DNA of 64,000 bases, taken from NCBI RefSeq assembly GCF_031753505.1, contig NC_089682.1:61204561-61268560 (forward strand), in the 5' to 3' direction. This DNA comes from Anomalospiza imberbis (Eukaryota; Chordata; Aves; Passeriformes; Viduidae). Position numbers and translations under genes: made by a program. The stretch's first letter is position 1. Each line of letters opens with the position of its first letter. The notes beneath the pieces are model-generated. The model saw nothing but the letters and a program-made list of their open reading frames with translations. It was not told where the DNA came from and made no database searches. Shown here one piece after another: positions 36,101-47,070 of the stretch.

Positions 36101-39100
36101 GAAAATAGATTATACTGACATTAGACAGCTTGGTGGTAGCCTGGGGAAGACAGGTGCCTTGCCTCTGTGGAAATACTAATTCACAGCAGATTTTAATTCA
36201 TGGATTTTTATTATTGTTACCAGTCGTGATAGTAATTTTTTATTTTAAATCTTACATTTGATTGTCATTTAAAAGATACATATGTATGTAAGTGGAAAAG
36301 TAGAAAACAGAATTTCTCATTTTCCATACTGAGGAGTATTTTCCAGATGGCAAATATTTGTGGTCTTGAACATCAATTTAACTTCTTTCCTGTTTATGTA
36401 TAATAGACAATATTTACAAGTTTGTGTGTATGCATTGTGTAAAAAATAATGTAAACATTGCTCAGTGTCATTAACCAAAAAAGAAATTGAATTACTGTTT
36501 CCTAAAATTAAGCACTATTTCTTTGAAAGTAAGAAAAGTTTTAATTTTGAAATGCTGGAAAATTTAAAACAGTTCATAGAAAATAATAAGGCAGTTTGGG
36601 AAATGGAGAGATTGGCATAGGGAAAAGATTAAATTAACCTCATCAGTATAAGTTAGCAGGGAGAAAAATAAAGCAGGATGCAATGACCAGTTATTTCTGA
36701 GAGAACAGTGACAATAAAGACACAGATGAATTTAGAATAGTGCCAGAGGTGCAAATGAAAATTTAAATTTTGCCTAGACTACCAGAAGACATTTCTAACT
36801 GACATTTCTAACTAACATGTCTACTTCACGTAGGTTCATTGCAAAGACCAATTAATACAACATCAAGTGGGGAGAGCTCTGCTCTCTTGAGCTTTGCACA
36901 GTAAAGCTGAAGAAGAAAGCTCCTAACAAAGCTTTTGCATTTTTGTTACACATATAAGTAAAACTAAGGTTACTTGCTAAGCCATAGGTTTTTACTGAAC
37001 TTAATTTGCAGGAAATTATTGTAAAAGCTCTGAAATGTAAGTTTTGTTCTTAATTTGTTTTAAAAGCATTAAACCACAACTTTATTTAAGTTTAAAGGAA
37101 AAGCTACGTACATTTCTGAGTTTTTATTCTCTAAACTTCATTCAAAGGGAGAGGTAACCCCCTGATTTAATGGCTGTTTTCATTCAGAGCTACAAGGAAA
37201 AATTAGGAATTTCAGATTCAGACTGTCTAGCCAAATCCTAAGTCTGCTGAAGTCAACAGGCTTGTTTGGTTTCAGTTGGACCCCATGTCAGAGAGGAATC
37301 CTGGTTTTACACTTCACAATTACAGAAGTAAAAACAAATTGCACCTTTCAACTGTTCTTCCCTGCCTGCAAGCACATTGCAAACAAATGACAAAGCACTT
37401 CGGGAGGAAAGGCTGGGCCACAAAGAGCTTGCCAACAAGCCGGTTTATACTTGCTGTTGAAGCACAATAAAGTAGTCTACCTGAGCACAGGGAGGCTTTC
37501 AGAGCCTAAGAACAAGGTCATTCAAAAAGACTTCGAAACAAACAGGACTGAGCAGAATCATCTTTCCCTACTTCATTTTCTCCCAAGAATTAATTTCCTG
37601 GGAAAATACAGTTTCTGAGACAAGGAAGAATTGGCAATCAGCACAGGCTAAACAACATTTCCTTCAGGGCTTTTGAAGGGACTGAGTTTGCTTAGTTGTA
37701 AAACAAGGATCTGCAGACTCTAATAGACTCAGTGAAGTCTAGTCCTGTTCTTGTTTCTTGCATTTATTTTGTATTTGTCTGCAAGTCACCCCATCAAACA
37801 GAGTACTTTTTATGTTCAGGGCTTCTCGGCATGTTCTAACCACTGCATTACTCACGGACGCTTGAGCCAGTTCTCTGCCAAGCCCTTGCAGCCTTAAATA
37901 GCTTAGGAAAGCAGATGAGCCCTCTACCATGTCATAAAAATTGGTAAATAAAGGCTGTTTTGGGTGAGTAGCAGCAAGTTCCAAAGTTCACACCAAAATC
38001 AATCTGCTGTCTGTCTCTCCTCCTTTGCAGGGACAGAGCACAGCTCTGCATCTGAGTAGGATGAAATGGAAGAGAAAAACAATAGAATTGCAGATGCAAA
38101 CCAGTCAGAACTTAACAAGTATATAACTTAGGCTATGAGTAGTACCTGCTAAATTATTATTGTTTGGAAAAAGAATGAATACCATCTTACCATAATGCTG
38201 GATTGAAACAACTACTTTATGGCTGTTGCAGACACTGAGATGTCAGTAGGTTGAGTTCATTTTTGGCTGTGCAGTTACGAATTTTGCAAGCTGACAAGGC
38301 CAAACTGAACAGTACATTTTCCCAGCACTTTATTTTTGCAGGATTTTGGCAGGGGGGTGGTAAGGATGAATTCTTCATAGAGCAAGTTTTCTTTGTATGC
38401 TTCTCAATAGTTGTTAAAATGAGAAGCTGCTGGATATTTGCTACCTGATGAAATTACAGCTTCCTTTTCCAAGCCAACATTTAAATCCCTCTGCCTACAG
38501 ATATGACAGTTCTGCTAGCCCACCCTCAAAAGTGGAAGAAATGGCAACGGTAAGTAGCTTATCAATTTCTGGTCTGCAGTGTTTGTGCAATTTTTCAAAA
38601 AGTAGTCCCCTTGGTGTAGGCTGTTGCTTTGACATCTGTTTAAATAGTATTCTTGCAGTTCTTGTTTTAAATGCTGAGTAAAATGTCTGTATTGTGAACT
38701 TGTTGCATGTAGTAGACTGAGCTTGTCTGTTAAAATCCAAAGCTTTCCTAGCTAGGCCCTACATAAAACTCTGACAGATTTCACTCCTCTCATAATGACA
38801 GAATAATTGCATGGATCTTTTCCTAGGTCAGGACCTTCACATATCTTGGCTACTGTAACCAACCTGTAAATAGATCAAAACTCACACTAAACAGTAATCT
38901 AGTATATTTACTTTGTTTCATTTCATTTGTACAAGGATGAAAAACTGGGCAGGCAGTAAGCTAGAACCTCTTGTGCAACATTTCCATGCACAGAATTACC
39001 ACGTAAATGTAAATTTTGAAGTAGGATTTTTATGGATCGATGGATGGATGGATGGATGGATGGATGGATGGATGGATGTTCCATTTTATAAGCACAAGCT

Positions 39101-42100
39101 CATTTTAAGGATAAAACAACAGATATATTTCGGATGTAATTTAGGTGCATGCTGTTGAAATACCAGGTTTTCTTCCAAGGATTATATTTTCTATCTTAAT
39201 TATTTTATTACCCTTTATTACTGACATGTTTTTCCTCATCTTCAATTGGGTGGCATAACCACAGAGGGGACTAAGAAGGTATACAGTGTATAATCAAAGG
39301 CATAGAGGATGTAAACTGGCCACCTCCCTTCTCTCATATTTCAAAAATAAAGGGATAATCTGTATTAATATATGACTGAGCAAAGATCTTATCAGAGAAT
39401 CCTGTCTGTTTTAGAAACATATTATATAAAGTTATTGCTAGACAAGTAAAATATTATGAATGTGGCAAACAAAAAAAGTAGTAGGGTGGGTTTTTTTGAA
39501 AAAAGGAGGAAGAGTTTCAGCTAAAATAATTCAGCAGTTAAACAGTTGTCTGCACTTCTACCATCTGAGACTGTGAGCTTAGAAAAATATGGGTGGGATA
39601 GAACCTCTCAGTTTAACATGTAGTCCAAACACAGATGGGGAATAGGATGACATTTTCCCCACTTTTACCACTAAGTGCTGTCTTCCTATAAGAAAATGGA
39701 CTGTAGTGTTAAATAATTAAATCTCTGTTGTGAGGTCAGTGGGTGAATTTTAAAATACACTGGTCAAGGAAGAAGTGATTGTGGAAAACTAAATTGAGAG
39801 ATACAGTGCAATAAGGATGCATTTGGATAAAATAAGTAAACTATGCCCTTATCCAAAATGTGCTACAGGATGAGGACAAGATGAGTAATTCTCCTTATTA
39901 TATGTGTAGAAGTCTATAAAATGCATGCAATTTTACAACCCTCAGTTGTTTATTTTAATAGTACATTATTTAATGGACTGACAGAGTTTGCTCACCTCCG
40001 GGATATGTGACACAGTTTGTGATGTGATATGTGAAATGTGATTTGAATCCACATGTAGAACTGAAACCAGGTTACCTTACCATTTTTAACAGGCTGAAAT
40101 GTGTAATTCCCCAATGTCACCTGAAACAAGCGGTCATTCTTTTGATACAAACCAAAATGAAACAATGGAGAAAAATACACTGGAATGGAATGAACAGCTA
40201 GAGAAGGAGATTTTCAGTGGTAAGTGTGTGTCCTTATTTTGGTATTGTTTGATAGTATTGTTACCAGAAGTGGCTGTGGTTTGAGAGAATTTTCTGCAAA
40301 AGCACAGGCTTTAAAACATGGCTCATTTCTAGCTGAGTGGCTACTTTTTGTTGCCTTTGTCTGACAGCAGAATGTGTACTCCAACATTGATTTTAGGAGA
40401 TGTCAGTGAGCAATCACTCTTAGAATGTGTTTCATCTCATACTGATACAGTTCAGAAGAATCCCATGTAACTGTGCACAGTTCTCTCTGCTGTTTCTGCC
40501 GGGAGCCCATACTTCACCCTTTAGATGCAGACATATGGTTATGTGAGAATTCTATCCCAGTTTCCTGCATGCATAATTTTGATAATAATGAATTACTGGG
40601 CCTGGTTTTATAAACTGTAAAGCCACAAACCACAGAAGCAAGAGGCATTATGGCATTCAGTTCATTTTCTGGGATCCTCTTTATACCCCCAGTCAAGAGT
40701 TGCAGGTTCTTTTTTAGCTTGGCTCATGTCTTCCCAATGGAAGACTCAGAAACAACTCATCTTTTTCTTGTTCTAAGCTGACTTTCTCAGGAGTCTTCTG
40801 TTTTGTGTGCTGAAGAGAAACTTAGGAAAAATTGAGAATTTTAGTACCTTTGGATCACATTTTATTCCAACTATACATATTTATCAATGCTTTCTTAATG
40901 CTTTTGTAGTGTTAGCATAGGTCTGTAATGACTGATTGCTCAGTCTTATGTATTTAAGTGGTTTAGGAAATTCTGTAACAAAACAATCATATCCATTGTA
41001 TATTATGTGTAGTATTTTGAAAATGGTAGAATACAATTAGCAAAGGCATAATTGCTTTTGACAATAAAAATAGTTTTAATATGTTGCCGTCAGTCTTCTG
41101 ACTGCGTATCTTGGTTAATTGAGCTACATAGTGTTTAATTCCAGTTTATGAGGTTGCCTATATATATTTATGTAAAAACATATTTGTTGCTAGATTGAAT
41201 CACAACTTCCTAACTATTTAATTACCCTTTCATATCCAGAAAATGCCATTTTCAGTGCTCATACAATTCAGAAGAGAACTTATTTTATGAATGAAATAAA
41301 CAGTGGACATGCCAGACTACTGAATATGCTTGTTTGATGGTTTGCAGGATTCTGTTTTCTTATAGTTATGTCATAACTGTGCTTTGTGAACACACAGAAA
41401 GGTCTGTGTTTGCCTAGTGAATTTTTTTCAGGGATTTTTTTGCTTACAGACTATATTTGGAAGGTCTATGCACGCGCATGCACACACACATACAGTGAGT
41501 GAGAACTCAGACTTCAAATTGTTTTGTTCTTCTTTTAAATAGCATAAAGACTGACATTTACATAAAGAGCAGTCATGGAGGAGAGCATTTTTTTTCTTGT
41601 AGTCATAATGGGTGACTGCTGAAAAGTCCTTTGGAAGAAGAATGTGTGGTTTGGGAAGGGTTTTGAATGCTGAGAAGCTGACTGAGAAGCCAGTTCTGAT
41701 TATTAATGTGGTACATGAAACTTTTTAACATAAGTAGTCAGAAGATTATTAAAGAAAACAAAACCAAGTATCTTTTTGTTTTTTCCCTGTGCAGTTTTAA
41801 GTGATCTGGATGACCAGCTGGCCCTGGAACAAACCCAAGACCCTTTGGACAGGATTGTTTCTACAAGCAGTGCATCAAATGTCCAAAGTAGTAGTGCATT
41901 ACCTACTGCAAAGAGGCAGACTGCTAGCAGGGGGCAACAGAGAAATGACTGGAGTGACATGCCTAGCACATTTTTCCCTGATGGAATGAGAACACTGAGA
42001 GCCAAAGATGAACACAAGATTTTCATCAGACCAAGGAAGTTACACAGTGCATATATAAACTGGCACCAAAGAGCCTTTCAAGAAGATTGCAGCTATGGTG

Positions 42101-45100
42101 ATGCAATCGATGGAAATCCTCATCTGCACCGTAGGAGGCTGTCTGCGGTTTCTTTTGGACGGTCTTCGGAAGGGAGCTTATGTCCTCCTTCTGTAACACA
42201 CAACAGCGGATTTAGGCACAAGGGTTGTATGAACAGGGATACAGCTGGCAGAAGTTACTCTGTGTGTTCCCTTCGGAGATGTCCATCATCCGTATCTTCT
42301 GATCAGCTCTCAGCATCTAGTTTACACCATCCATTGGCAAGGGAGAGCAAGAATGGTTTTGTACCAAGGTTTGGTCGACAGAACCCAAAGAGAATTCCTC
42401 TGTCTTCCATTATATGGAACAACACACCAGACTCTTCAGAACAAACTCCAGAAACAATGTTTAGAACTCAGTCACTGATGGAGTTTCATGCTACAGACCA
42501 TGGTAGATATCCCAGCTCTTTACAAGAAACTAAGAAATACCCAAGTTACCACTCAAAGCACCACTATAGAAGATCTATTTCAAGCAGTAATTGCTTTAGT
42601 AGAGTTAGTTGCCCTGACAAAGCTACTTCTCCATTGCCCTTTGATAACTGGGAAAACTATCCTTTATACAAATCAGAAAATAATCTCTCTAGATCCTACT
42701 ATAGAGACACCTCTTCTCATGGGAAGTTGTATGCAAACCAAAAAAATTCTTATGGAAGAAAAGACAGCTATCCTTCTTGGGCTGATATTCCTCAGTGTTA
42801 CAGTGATGATGTATTTATTTCCCCTGATGCCAGCTTTGAAGCATTTATGGCTAATTTAAATGACCACCAGTGGGCATATGCAAAGAATTCCAAGTTTGGT
42901 TCACAGCGCCTGCAGAATGATTTTCACATGTACTCCCAAGAAAATACAAGTATCAAAAGGATGACAAGAAGTGCAAACAGAAAATTTTCAGAATTTACTG
43001 AGGGCTGTCAGCCTTGGCTAAGTTGTACGTCTTCTGTAACTTCATCTGGTATCAGAACTGATGAGTCAGTCTTTCCCAATTCAAAGAACCAACCAGAACC
43101 TACAAGACTGAACAGAAATTCAGTTGTCGTTACCCAAAGGGGTACTAAGGCAGACTTTACACACCTGGAAAAGGCTGAAGGTGTGAAACAGCCAGATGAA
43201 GACACGCTGTTACTGTCAGTTCCTCAACAAGCAGATACAAGCTACATCAACGCAGGGAGTTTTTCCTCTAACAGCCCTGCTTCTGCCATGTGGCAAAAAG
43301 ATCTATCTCTCTTTAACACAACGACATCACGGAGACAAGCCCAAGCCACTGCCAGAGGAGATACTGCAAAAATTTATACATCAAATGGTGATACAAGAAA
43401 CGTAGAAATTAAGGAAAATGATTGCCCACCCAATAGTGTGTTCAGTCAGCCTCCCTGCATTTTGCCAGCTGATGGGAGGAGGAAGGAACCTTTTCTTCCA
43501 AGTCATAATCTGCATTATGCAGCACAAAGAGAGAGCATCAAACAGGATGGCTGGAGTGCAGAAGCCCTTAACAAAGCTACTCCAAAGAGACAGTCCTCAC
43601 TACTGAATGTTACTTCTGCTCTATCCACGGAAAAATTAGCAAACTGTCAAGGCATGTTGTCCTGTCCTCCTGAGCTCTCATCTAGTTTCTCACAAAACTC
43701 TCCACAAGCACTTTCTCATAAAGACAATGCTAAATGCTTAGGAACACTAACTAGCTCTTCAGTAAATTGCACTGTTACTGAATCTCAAGTAGAAGGGGGG
43801 AAAACAGCTGAAGTGAGTAGAACAAGTGTTAGCAAAGAGATTTCACAGAAAACACTGCAAAATGCAAGCACTTTAGTTACTAAGGACTGTAATGGACAAT
43901 TCACTACTAGTTCTCCACGAAATGGAAACTCTAGAAATATTTGTATGCGTAGCTTTGATGGAGACCCCAATACCTCTGAAAATAGTTTAAGTTATTTTTG
44001 CCTTGAAAAAGGAACTGAAAAAATGAGGAGTACTTCACCTTGTATCAGAAGGTTTCACAAGCAAGACAGCTCACCAAGACATACCAGTAGCTGTAGCATT
44101 ATTGGCTCCCCTGGCAGAAACAGCTCCAAATCTTCTGACCCCCTTGTTATTTATTACACTTTGCCTAGAAAATCAGCTAGCATTGCTGGTAGTATTATGG
44201 CAGAGACGCCAATATCTTTACCTAGAGAAAGCAGAACAACATATGATTGTTTAAGGTCTGAAACTCTGCATGGAGCTGACACCTCTTATTCTAATCAAAG
44301 AGATGTGTCTTGTTTAGACCCAAAATGTTCCTTTTTAACATCAGCATCATTAAATGCTGCCACAAGTAACAAAGATTACCACAGTCCTTTAACCAAAAAT
44401 AGTAATGATTCAGTAAGTAGCAGTACATCAGTTGATCTGACAGAAAGATGTAAACATCTAAGTAGAAGAGAATCCTCTGTGTTTTCGGATTATAAGGAAG
44501 GGGGAAATTTTTTGCAGAAATATAAAACCACAAGCACATTTACAGTCTGTGTTGATGAAGATCATGTCAAGTATCATGAATTAGTTTCAATTTATTACAC
44601 ACTACCACGGAGGCATTCAAAAACATTTTGTAGCCTCTTTAGAGATAATTCAGAGGATGCAGATTTATCTTGTCCCAAAGAAACTGCTCAGTCACCAAGA
44701 ACACAAAACAAGAAAAATGAAGGTCATGTGAGTTTAGCAAATGTTTTTTTCCCTACTACTTCAGAAAAAGAGGTGCCTTCATATTCTTCTGACCAAGTAT
44801 CTTCAGTTCTGGTCACACCTCAGAATTTAAGAACTGCTGTTGACAGTGAAGAGAATTCTCACTTAACCCCTAGCTCTGAGAAGTCAATGAGTGTGGTACT
44901 TAACAAGAAAGATAATTCAGCATATCTTCCATTAGCAGAAAATGTACTTTCTGATGTGGTGACAAAAGAAATTTCTTTTGGTGGCCCACAATCCACTGCA
45001 ATAGTGGCTAAGTCAGGTAAGGCCATTTCTGATGCTTCAAGCAGCCAAAAGGCAGAAATACATGTAAAAGAAAAGAAGGAAATTTTACAAAGAGCCACAC

Positions 45101-47070
45101 CACTAATGTCCACTTTATCAACCCCTCCCAAGCCAGGCAGACATTTAGAGAAGTCCTTATATTCTAATTCAACTAATAAAAATATTGTACAGAAGGGAAG
45201 CTCGGAAAGTTGCTCTCAGCCCCCAAAAGTGAACAAGAAAAATCTGAACAGTTTATTCCTCCGCTCCAGAGAGAAGAGTTCCCTTGGAAGGAGTGGTAAC
45301 AAAGAGCATGCTGATGTGCCACTTACTCCTGTAGAAGATATGTACAGAGAAAGTGCCCAAGTTAAACAGAGCGTAGATGTCCTACACCGAACCACCTCTC
45401 TGTGTAATAATAAATTTAGTGGACTGCAATTAAGGGCTGACAGTTCAAGAAAAAAAGAGACTGGTTTAAACTTTTGTAACAAAGTGCTACCAGAGTCTCC
45501 AAGCAAAGCATCTGAGGTAAGCACAGCTTCCCGTGCTGATCCATTTCTTCAGCTAGACAGAGTGGCTAGCACAGATACAGATGAACTAAAGAATTCAAAA
45601 ATTAAAAAAGAGCAAAACTCACAGAGTTCTCATATGGGTAACGTTTACAGTGGTTTTCAGGAATCAGAGAGGCATAATGAGGGCAACCTGAATATTAAAG
45701 TCCCCAAGGTTACACAAGATCAGAACATAACACAGAGTGCAGAAGAGGAGAACAAGCTTCTCTCAGACTGCACAAGAGACAAAGTCAAAGATATAGAGAA
45801 AAGGAAAAACAGACCTTCCATTAAAAATAAATTGGCAGCTGTTTACAAAACAAGTCGTAAATTTTCAAGTAAAAATTTACCCCCCAAACCACACATAAGT
45901 AACATTTTTTCACAGAATGATGGAAGTGCTACTTCTTTAGAGGTCAACATGTCCCTTGACTCATTGATTTCAATGGATTCCCACCAGCCATTCCTGGAGT
46001 TGGACAATGAAAATCAGAATCACACTCTGAACTCTGACAAGAATAATCCAAGACCAATAACAGCTGATAATAAGAAGACTGAAAACCAGAATGATTCTCC
46101 TTTGCTTGTTAACAGCAAAAGGAGGCCTTTTACAAGTTCATATACCCAGAAGGAAAAAACTGCAGTGAAAGTGGAAAATAGGCCAAGGCTCACAACCCTA
46201 TTTCCTGATAAACCAGTAACTGCAAGAAATAAGAATTCCCAAACACTTGATCTCGGGTTAGAAAGCAAAAGCCAGCCCATCGCTCCCAGTGCTACTACCT
46301 CATACCCACTGAATGAAGAGAAAGGAAGAGCTAGCAGTCATACCTGTGCTCCTCCCTCGCCACTTTTAACTGACAAAAACTCCAACACCTATGTAAATAG
46401 CTGCTTGCAGGCAGACACATGTCCAGAGCAAAACTTGACTTCCCAGACAGTGCTTGGTCAGCATCAAAATACCTCTCAGCCTGCCGGCTTAGAAAACGCT
46501 AACCTCAATAGCTATCAGTTGTGCAAGAGCCGTGTGAAAAGTCAGCGTGAGCGTCACCTCTCTGAGGGCATTTGTGCTCGGAATTCCCTTGAGACCTCTG
46601 CCTCAGGAAGCAATATTCTACCCAAAGATGGCATACATGGGAAGAGATTTAAATCTTACTCAGAGCTGTTGTCTTGTGATGAGAACGAAAACTGGGCGTC
46701 AGACGATGAAAAATGCTACAGCACTAGAAATTTAATGTATCCGTCTGTGGAATTTGGTATATTTGGCAAAGAGCAACAACTGGCTTTCCTGGAAAATATC
46801 AAGAGGTCACTCACAGAAGGGCGATTATGGAGACCATGTCTACTTAACAACCCTGGTGCTTTCAGAGATACAGAGAGCTCTTTTATAAACAGGCCTGAGC
46901 TTCTGAGCTCAAGTTCTGCTGGGAGCAAAATGTCGTCAGCTGCTTCGTCCCCCCGAGAGCTGACTGACAGCTACGTGGAAGACTCAGCCGCTTACTCGGA
47001 CTCAGACAGTGATACCACCACTGATGATGAATATTACCTAGATGAGATAGATAAAGAATCAGAGCTATGA
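12015..47070 (+). CDS. EXPH5: Exophilin-5 (Slac2-b), complete seven-exon coding region, 1981 aa
   Basis: Coding exons: 12015-12133, 29386-29543, 33580-33651, 33755-33899, 38501-38549, 40093-40219 and 41795-47070 (TGA at 47068). All junctions are GT-AG and the phases join without a stop, giving 1981 residues against about 1989 for the human protein. Residues 1-65 form a Slp-homology/Rab-binding domain: helix FLNEEEARAIFQVLQRD (12-28), a basic linker, and the VTGQWFEEI motif (55-63, Trp59) that in this family contacts Rab27. The rest is a long Ser/Thr-rich, probably disordered region ending in an acidic tail with DEYYLDE near the C-terminus. Family knowledge: EXPH5 acts on the cytosolic face of Rab27-positive vesicles and exosome-producing endosomes, and human loss causes skin fragility. 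It has no C2 domains, unlike the Slp proteins. Assignment rests on remembered similarity at both termini and exon order. Confidence 0.93.
13690..13850 (+). repeat. Possible MIR/CORE-SINE-like relic
   Basis: 'gtgtccttgggcaagtttcc' followed by 'taatctctcctggac' resembles the core of MIR-type SINEs. 'agactgtaagctcttcaggc' downstream resembles the tail of ancient amniote SINE/LINE ends. Strong decay makes this tentative. Confidence 0.4.
18610..19240. other. GC-rich block of unknown origin in EXPH5 intron 1
   Basis: About 630 bp with abrupt high G+C and many CpGs between AT-rich flanks. A degenerate unit resembling 'cagggccggggccaggc' recurs near 18720, 18758 and 18819. Frames are open on both strands for up to 147 codons, as expected for GC-rich DNA, and none resembles a known protein. 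A splice-acceptor-like tract (ttcttttttcag) sits at its left edge, but joining it to exon 1 gives a stop after about 24 codons. It could be an old GC-rich insertion, a minisatellite remnant or a regulatory island. Confidence 0.45.
23051..23096. repeat. 19-bp direct duplication
   Basis: TGCTCTTGCTCAGGAAAGC occurs identically at 23051-23069 and 23078-23096, separated by 8 bp. Confidence 0.85.
25070..25712 (-). mobile_element. Solo LTR of an avian ERVL-type endogenous retrovirus
   Basis: 643 bp bounded by TGTCCT...AGGACA, a perfect 6-bp inverted terminus. The flanks gcatt (25065-25069) and gcgtt (25713-25717) look like a 5-bp target duplication with one mismatch, fitting ERVL. On the minus strand a TTTAAA TATA-like box (about 25635) precedes an AATAAA (+ strand 25197-25202), placing its transcription antisense to EXPH5. 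The middle is GC-rich and CpG-bearing. No viral coding sequence remains. The family assignment is from recall of passerine LTR termini. Confidence 0.78.
26170..26250. repeat. Possible ancient amniote repeat relic
   Basis: 'gggccaaatcctgctctgct' followed by 'aaattcaatagg' resembles an old palindromic repeat common in reptile and bird genomes ('ggccaaatcctgctc...aagtcaatgg'). Only a short decayed piece is present. Confidence 0.35.
27540..27780 (+). promoter_or_regulatory. EXPH5: Intronic CpG island, candidate alternative EXPH5 promoter
   Basis: About 240 bp of very GC-rich, CpG-dense DNA 1.6 kb upstream of exon 2. It contains GC-box-like 'ccccgcccg' (about 27668) and ends near an ATG followed by a possible splice donor. 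It lies on the sense side of the gene with no other gene nearby to explain it. No TATA box is obvious. Confidence 0.5.
27759..27772 (+). CDS. EXPH5: Candidate alternative first coding exon of EXPH5
   Basis: ATGGACCGTAACAG followed by gtgctc. The ATG has G at -3 and G at +4, and an in-frame TAA lies 15 nt upstream (27744). The fragment leaves two bases, AG, exactly like exon 1, so joining to exon 2 would read MDRNSKLLKRKK and continue in the EXPH5 frame. The donor gtgctc is a weak match beyond GT. The resulting protein would lack residues 1-39. Inference only; no transcript evidence. Confidence 0.35.
29386..29543 (+). CDS. EXPH5: EXPH5 coding exon 2
   Basis: Encodes residues 40-92, from SKLLKRKKSEKG through VTGQWFEEIKRRKF (Rab27-contact motif) to HQLRKSKNT. 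The acceptor is ttttcag and the donor is cca|gtgagt. One base is carried to the next exon. Confidence 0.93.
29779..29965 (-). repeat. CR1 3'-end fragment, antisense
   Basis: 'agaatcgtagtatggcccag' and 'gttggaaggacagcagaaga' begin a diverged reverse-complement CR1 tail that continues through 'gggactctgaggaggctgtc' and ends in A/T-rich 'gtaaaaaatgtct'. Confidence 0.7.
30052..30611 (-). repeat. ERVK-type LTR (3' LTR of the remnant)
   Basis: Begins TGTGGTTTAACCCCAGCTGG and ends 'aatccagcaca'. It shares 'agctgtcccagctgtgtccc' and 'ctgctcagcagt' with the second copy. Confidence 0.85.
30745..31085. repeat. Degenerate minisatellite, ~47-bp period, inside the ERV remnant
   Basis: Seven or so diverged units with the pattern 'aggtgcaccttttccagcat', 'ggcctcctccatgggcc', 'acaatgcctt'. 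They are recognisable at about 30785, 30833, 30881, 30930, 30977 and 31018. Minisatellites in this position, between the coding region and the 3' LTR, are known from songbird ERVs. Confidence 0.75.
31267..31836 (-). repeat. ERVK-type LTR (5' LTR of the remnant)
   Basis: Begins TGTGGTTTAACCCCAGCCAT and ends 'ccaaaacaaacacca'. It is parallel to the LTR at 30052 throughout, with several indels. Confidence 0.85.
33288..33376. repeat. Two-copy tandem duplication, ~57-bp period
   Basis: 'gttaggtcattgtatatttt' + 'gggttgtcgc' (33288-33317) is repeated as 'gttaggtcattgtatatatt' + 'tgggttgtcac' (33345-33375). Confidence 0.85.
33580..33651 (+). CDS. EXPH5: EXPH5 coding exon 3 (symmetric 72-nt exon)
   Basis: Strong acceptor (pyrimidine-rich tract, cttctag) and donor (aaag|gtaagc). 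Adds 24 residues including HYKPVCHIVCPKMSKLD and joins exons 2 and 4 in phase. Skipping it also keeps the frame. The human gene as I recall it goes straight from exon 2 to the counterpart of exon 4, so this may be a bird-specific or cassette exon. Intron 3 behind it is only 103 bp. Confidence 0.65.
33755..33899 (+). CDS. EXPH5: EXPH5 coding exon 4
   Basis: Encodes about residues 117-164, including SFLGFRSPFAWLSSFRRSRK, which parallels the FRSSFASLFSFRKS segment of the human protein. Acceptor tttttag, donor cacg|gtgagc; two bases are carried on. Confidence 0.9.
33900..38500 (+). other. EXPH5 intron 4 (4.6 kb)
   Basis: Unique AT-rich DNA. A T/G-rich patch 'gctttggtttactttggttt' lies near 34483, a small duplicated 'gacatttctaact' at 36788-36812, and a motif like the one at 26170 near 37230. 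No exon or transposon with intact ends is seen. Confidence 0.7.
38501..38549 (+). CDS. EXPH5: EXPH5 coding exon 5
   Basis: 49 nt, completing an Arg codon and encoding YDSSASPPSKVEEMAT. Acceptor cctacag, donor acg|gtaagt. It matches in size and place the very short exon of the human gene. Confidence 0.85.
38550..40092 (+). other. EXPH5 intron 5 (1.5 kb)
   Basis: AT-rich; contains the (TGGA)n microsatellite listed separately and nothing else recognised. Confidence 0.75.
39033..39079. repeat. (TGGA)n microsatellite
   Basis: About ten near-perfect GGAT/TGGA tetranucleotides, interrupted once near the left end by 'tcga'. Confidence 0.95.
40093..40219 (+). CDS. EXPH5: EXPH5 coding exon 6
   Basis: 127 nt encoding AEMCNSPMSPETSGHSF... 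to EWNEQLEKEIFS plus the first base of the next Val codon. Acceptor taacag, donor cagtg|gtaagt. Confidence 0.9.
40220..41794 (+). other. EXPH5 intron 6 (1.6 kb)
   Basis: AT-rich; a short mixed CA repeat lies around 41472-41494. No exon candidates. Confidence 0.75.
41795..47070 (+). CDS. EXPH5: EXPH5 coding exon 7 (5.3 kb terminal exon)
   Basis: Encodes residues 224-1981 without interruption after acceptor ctgtgcag. It starts VLSDLDDQLALEQ, which parallels the VLDDLDSKLAQEQ of the human protein, and ends YYLDEIDKESEL then TGA. Composition is Ser/Thr/Asn-rich with no predicted globular fold, apart from short conserved islands such as PLSSIIWNNTPDSS (early) and two IYYTLPR motifs (1009-1015 and 1156-1162). 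One huge terminal exon is characteristic of EXPH5. Confidence 0.96.

Noticed and set aside
39033..39079. Regular repeats considered as a CRISPR-like array
   Set aside because: It is a pure tetranucleotide microsatellite without spacers, in a vertebrate genome.
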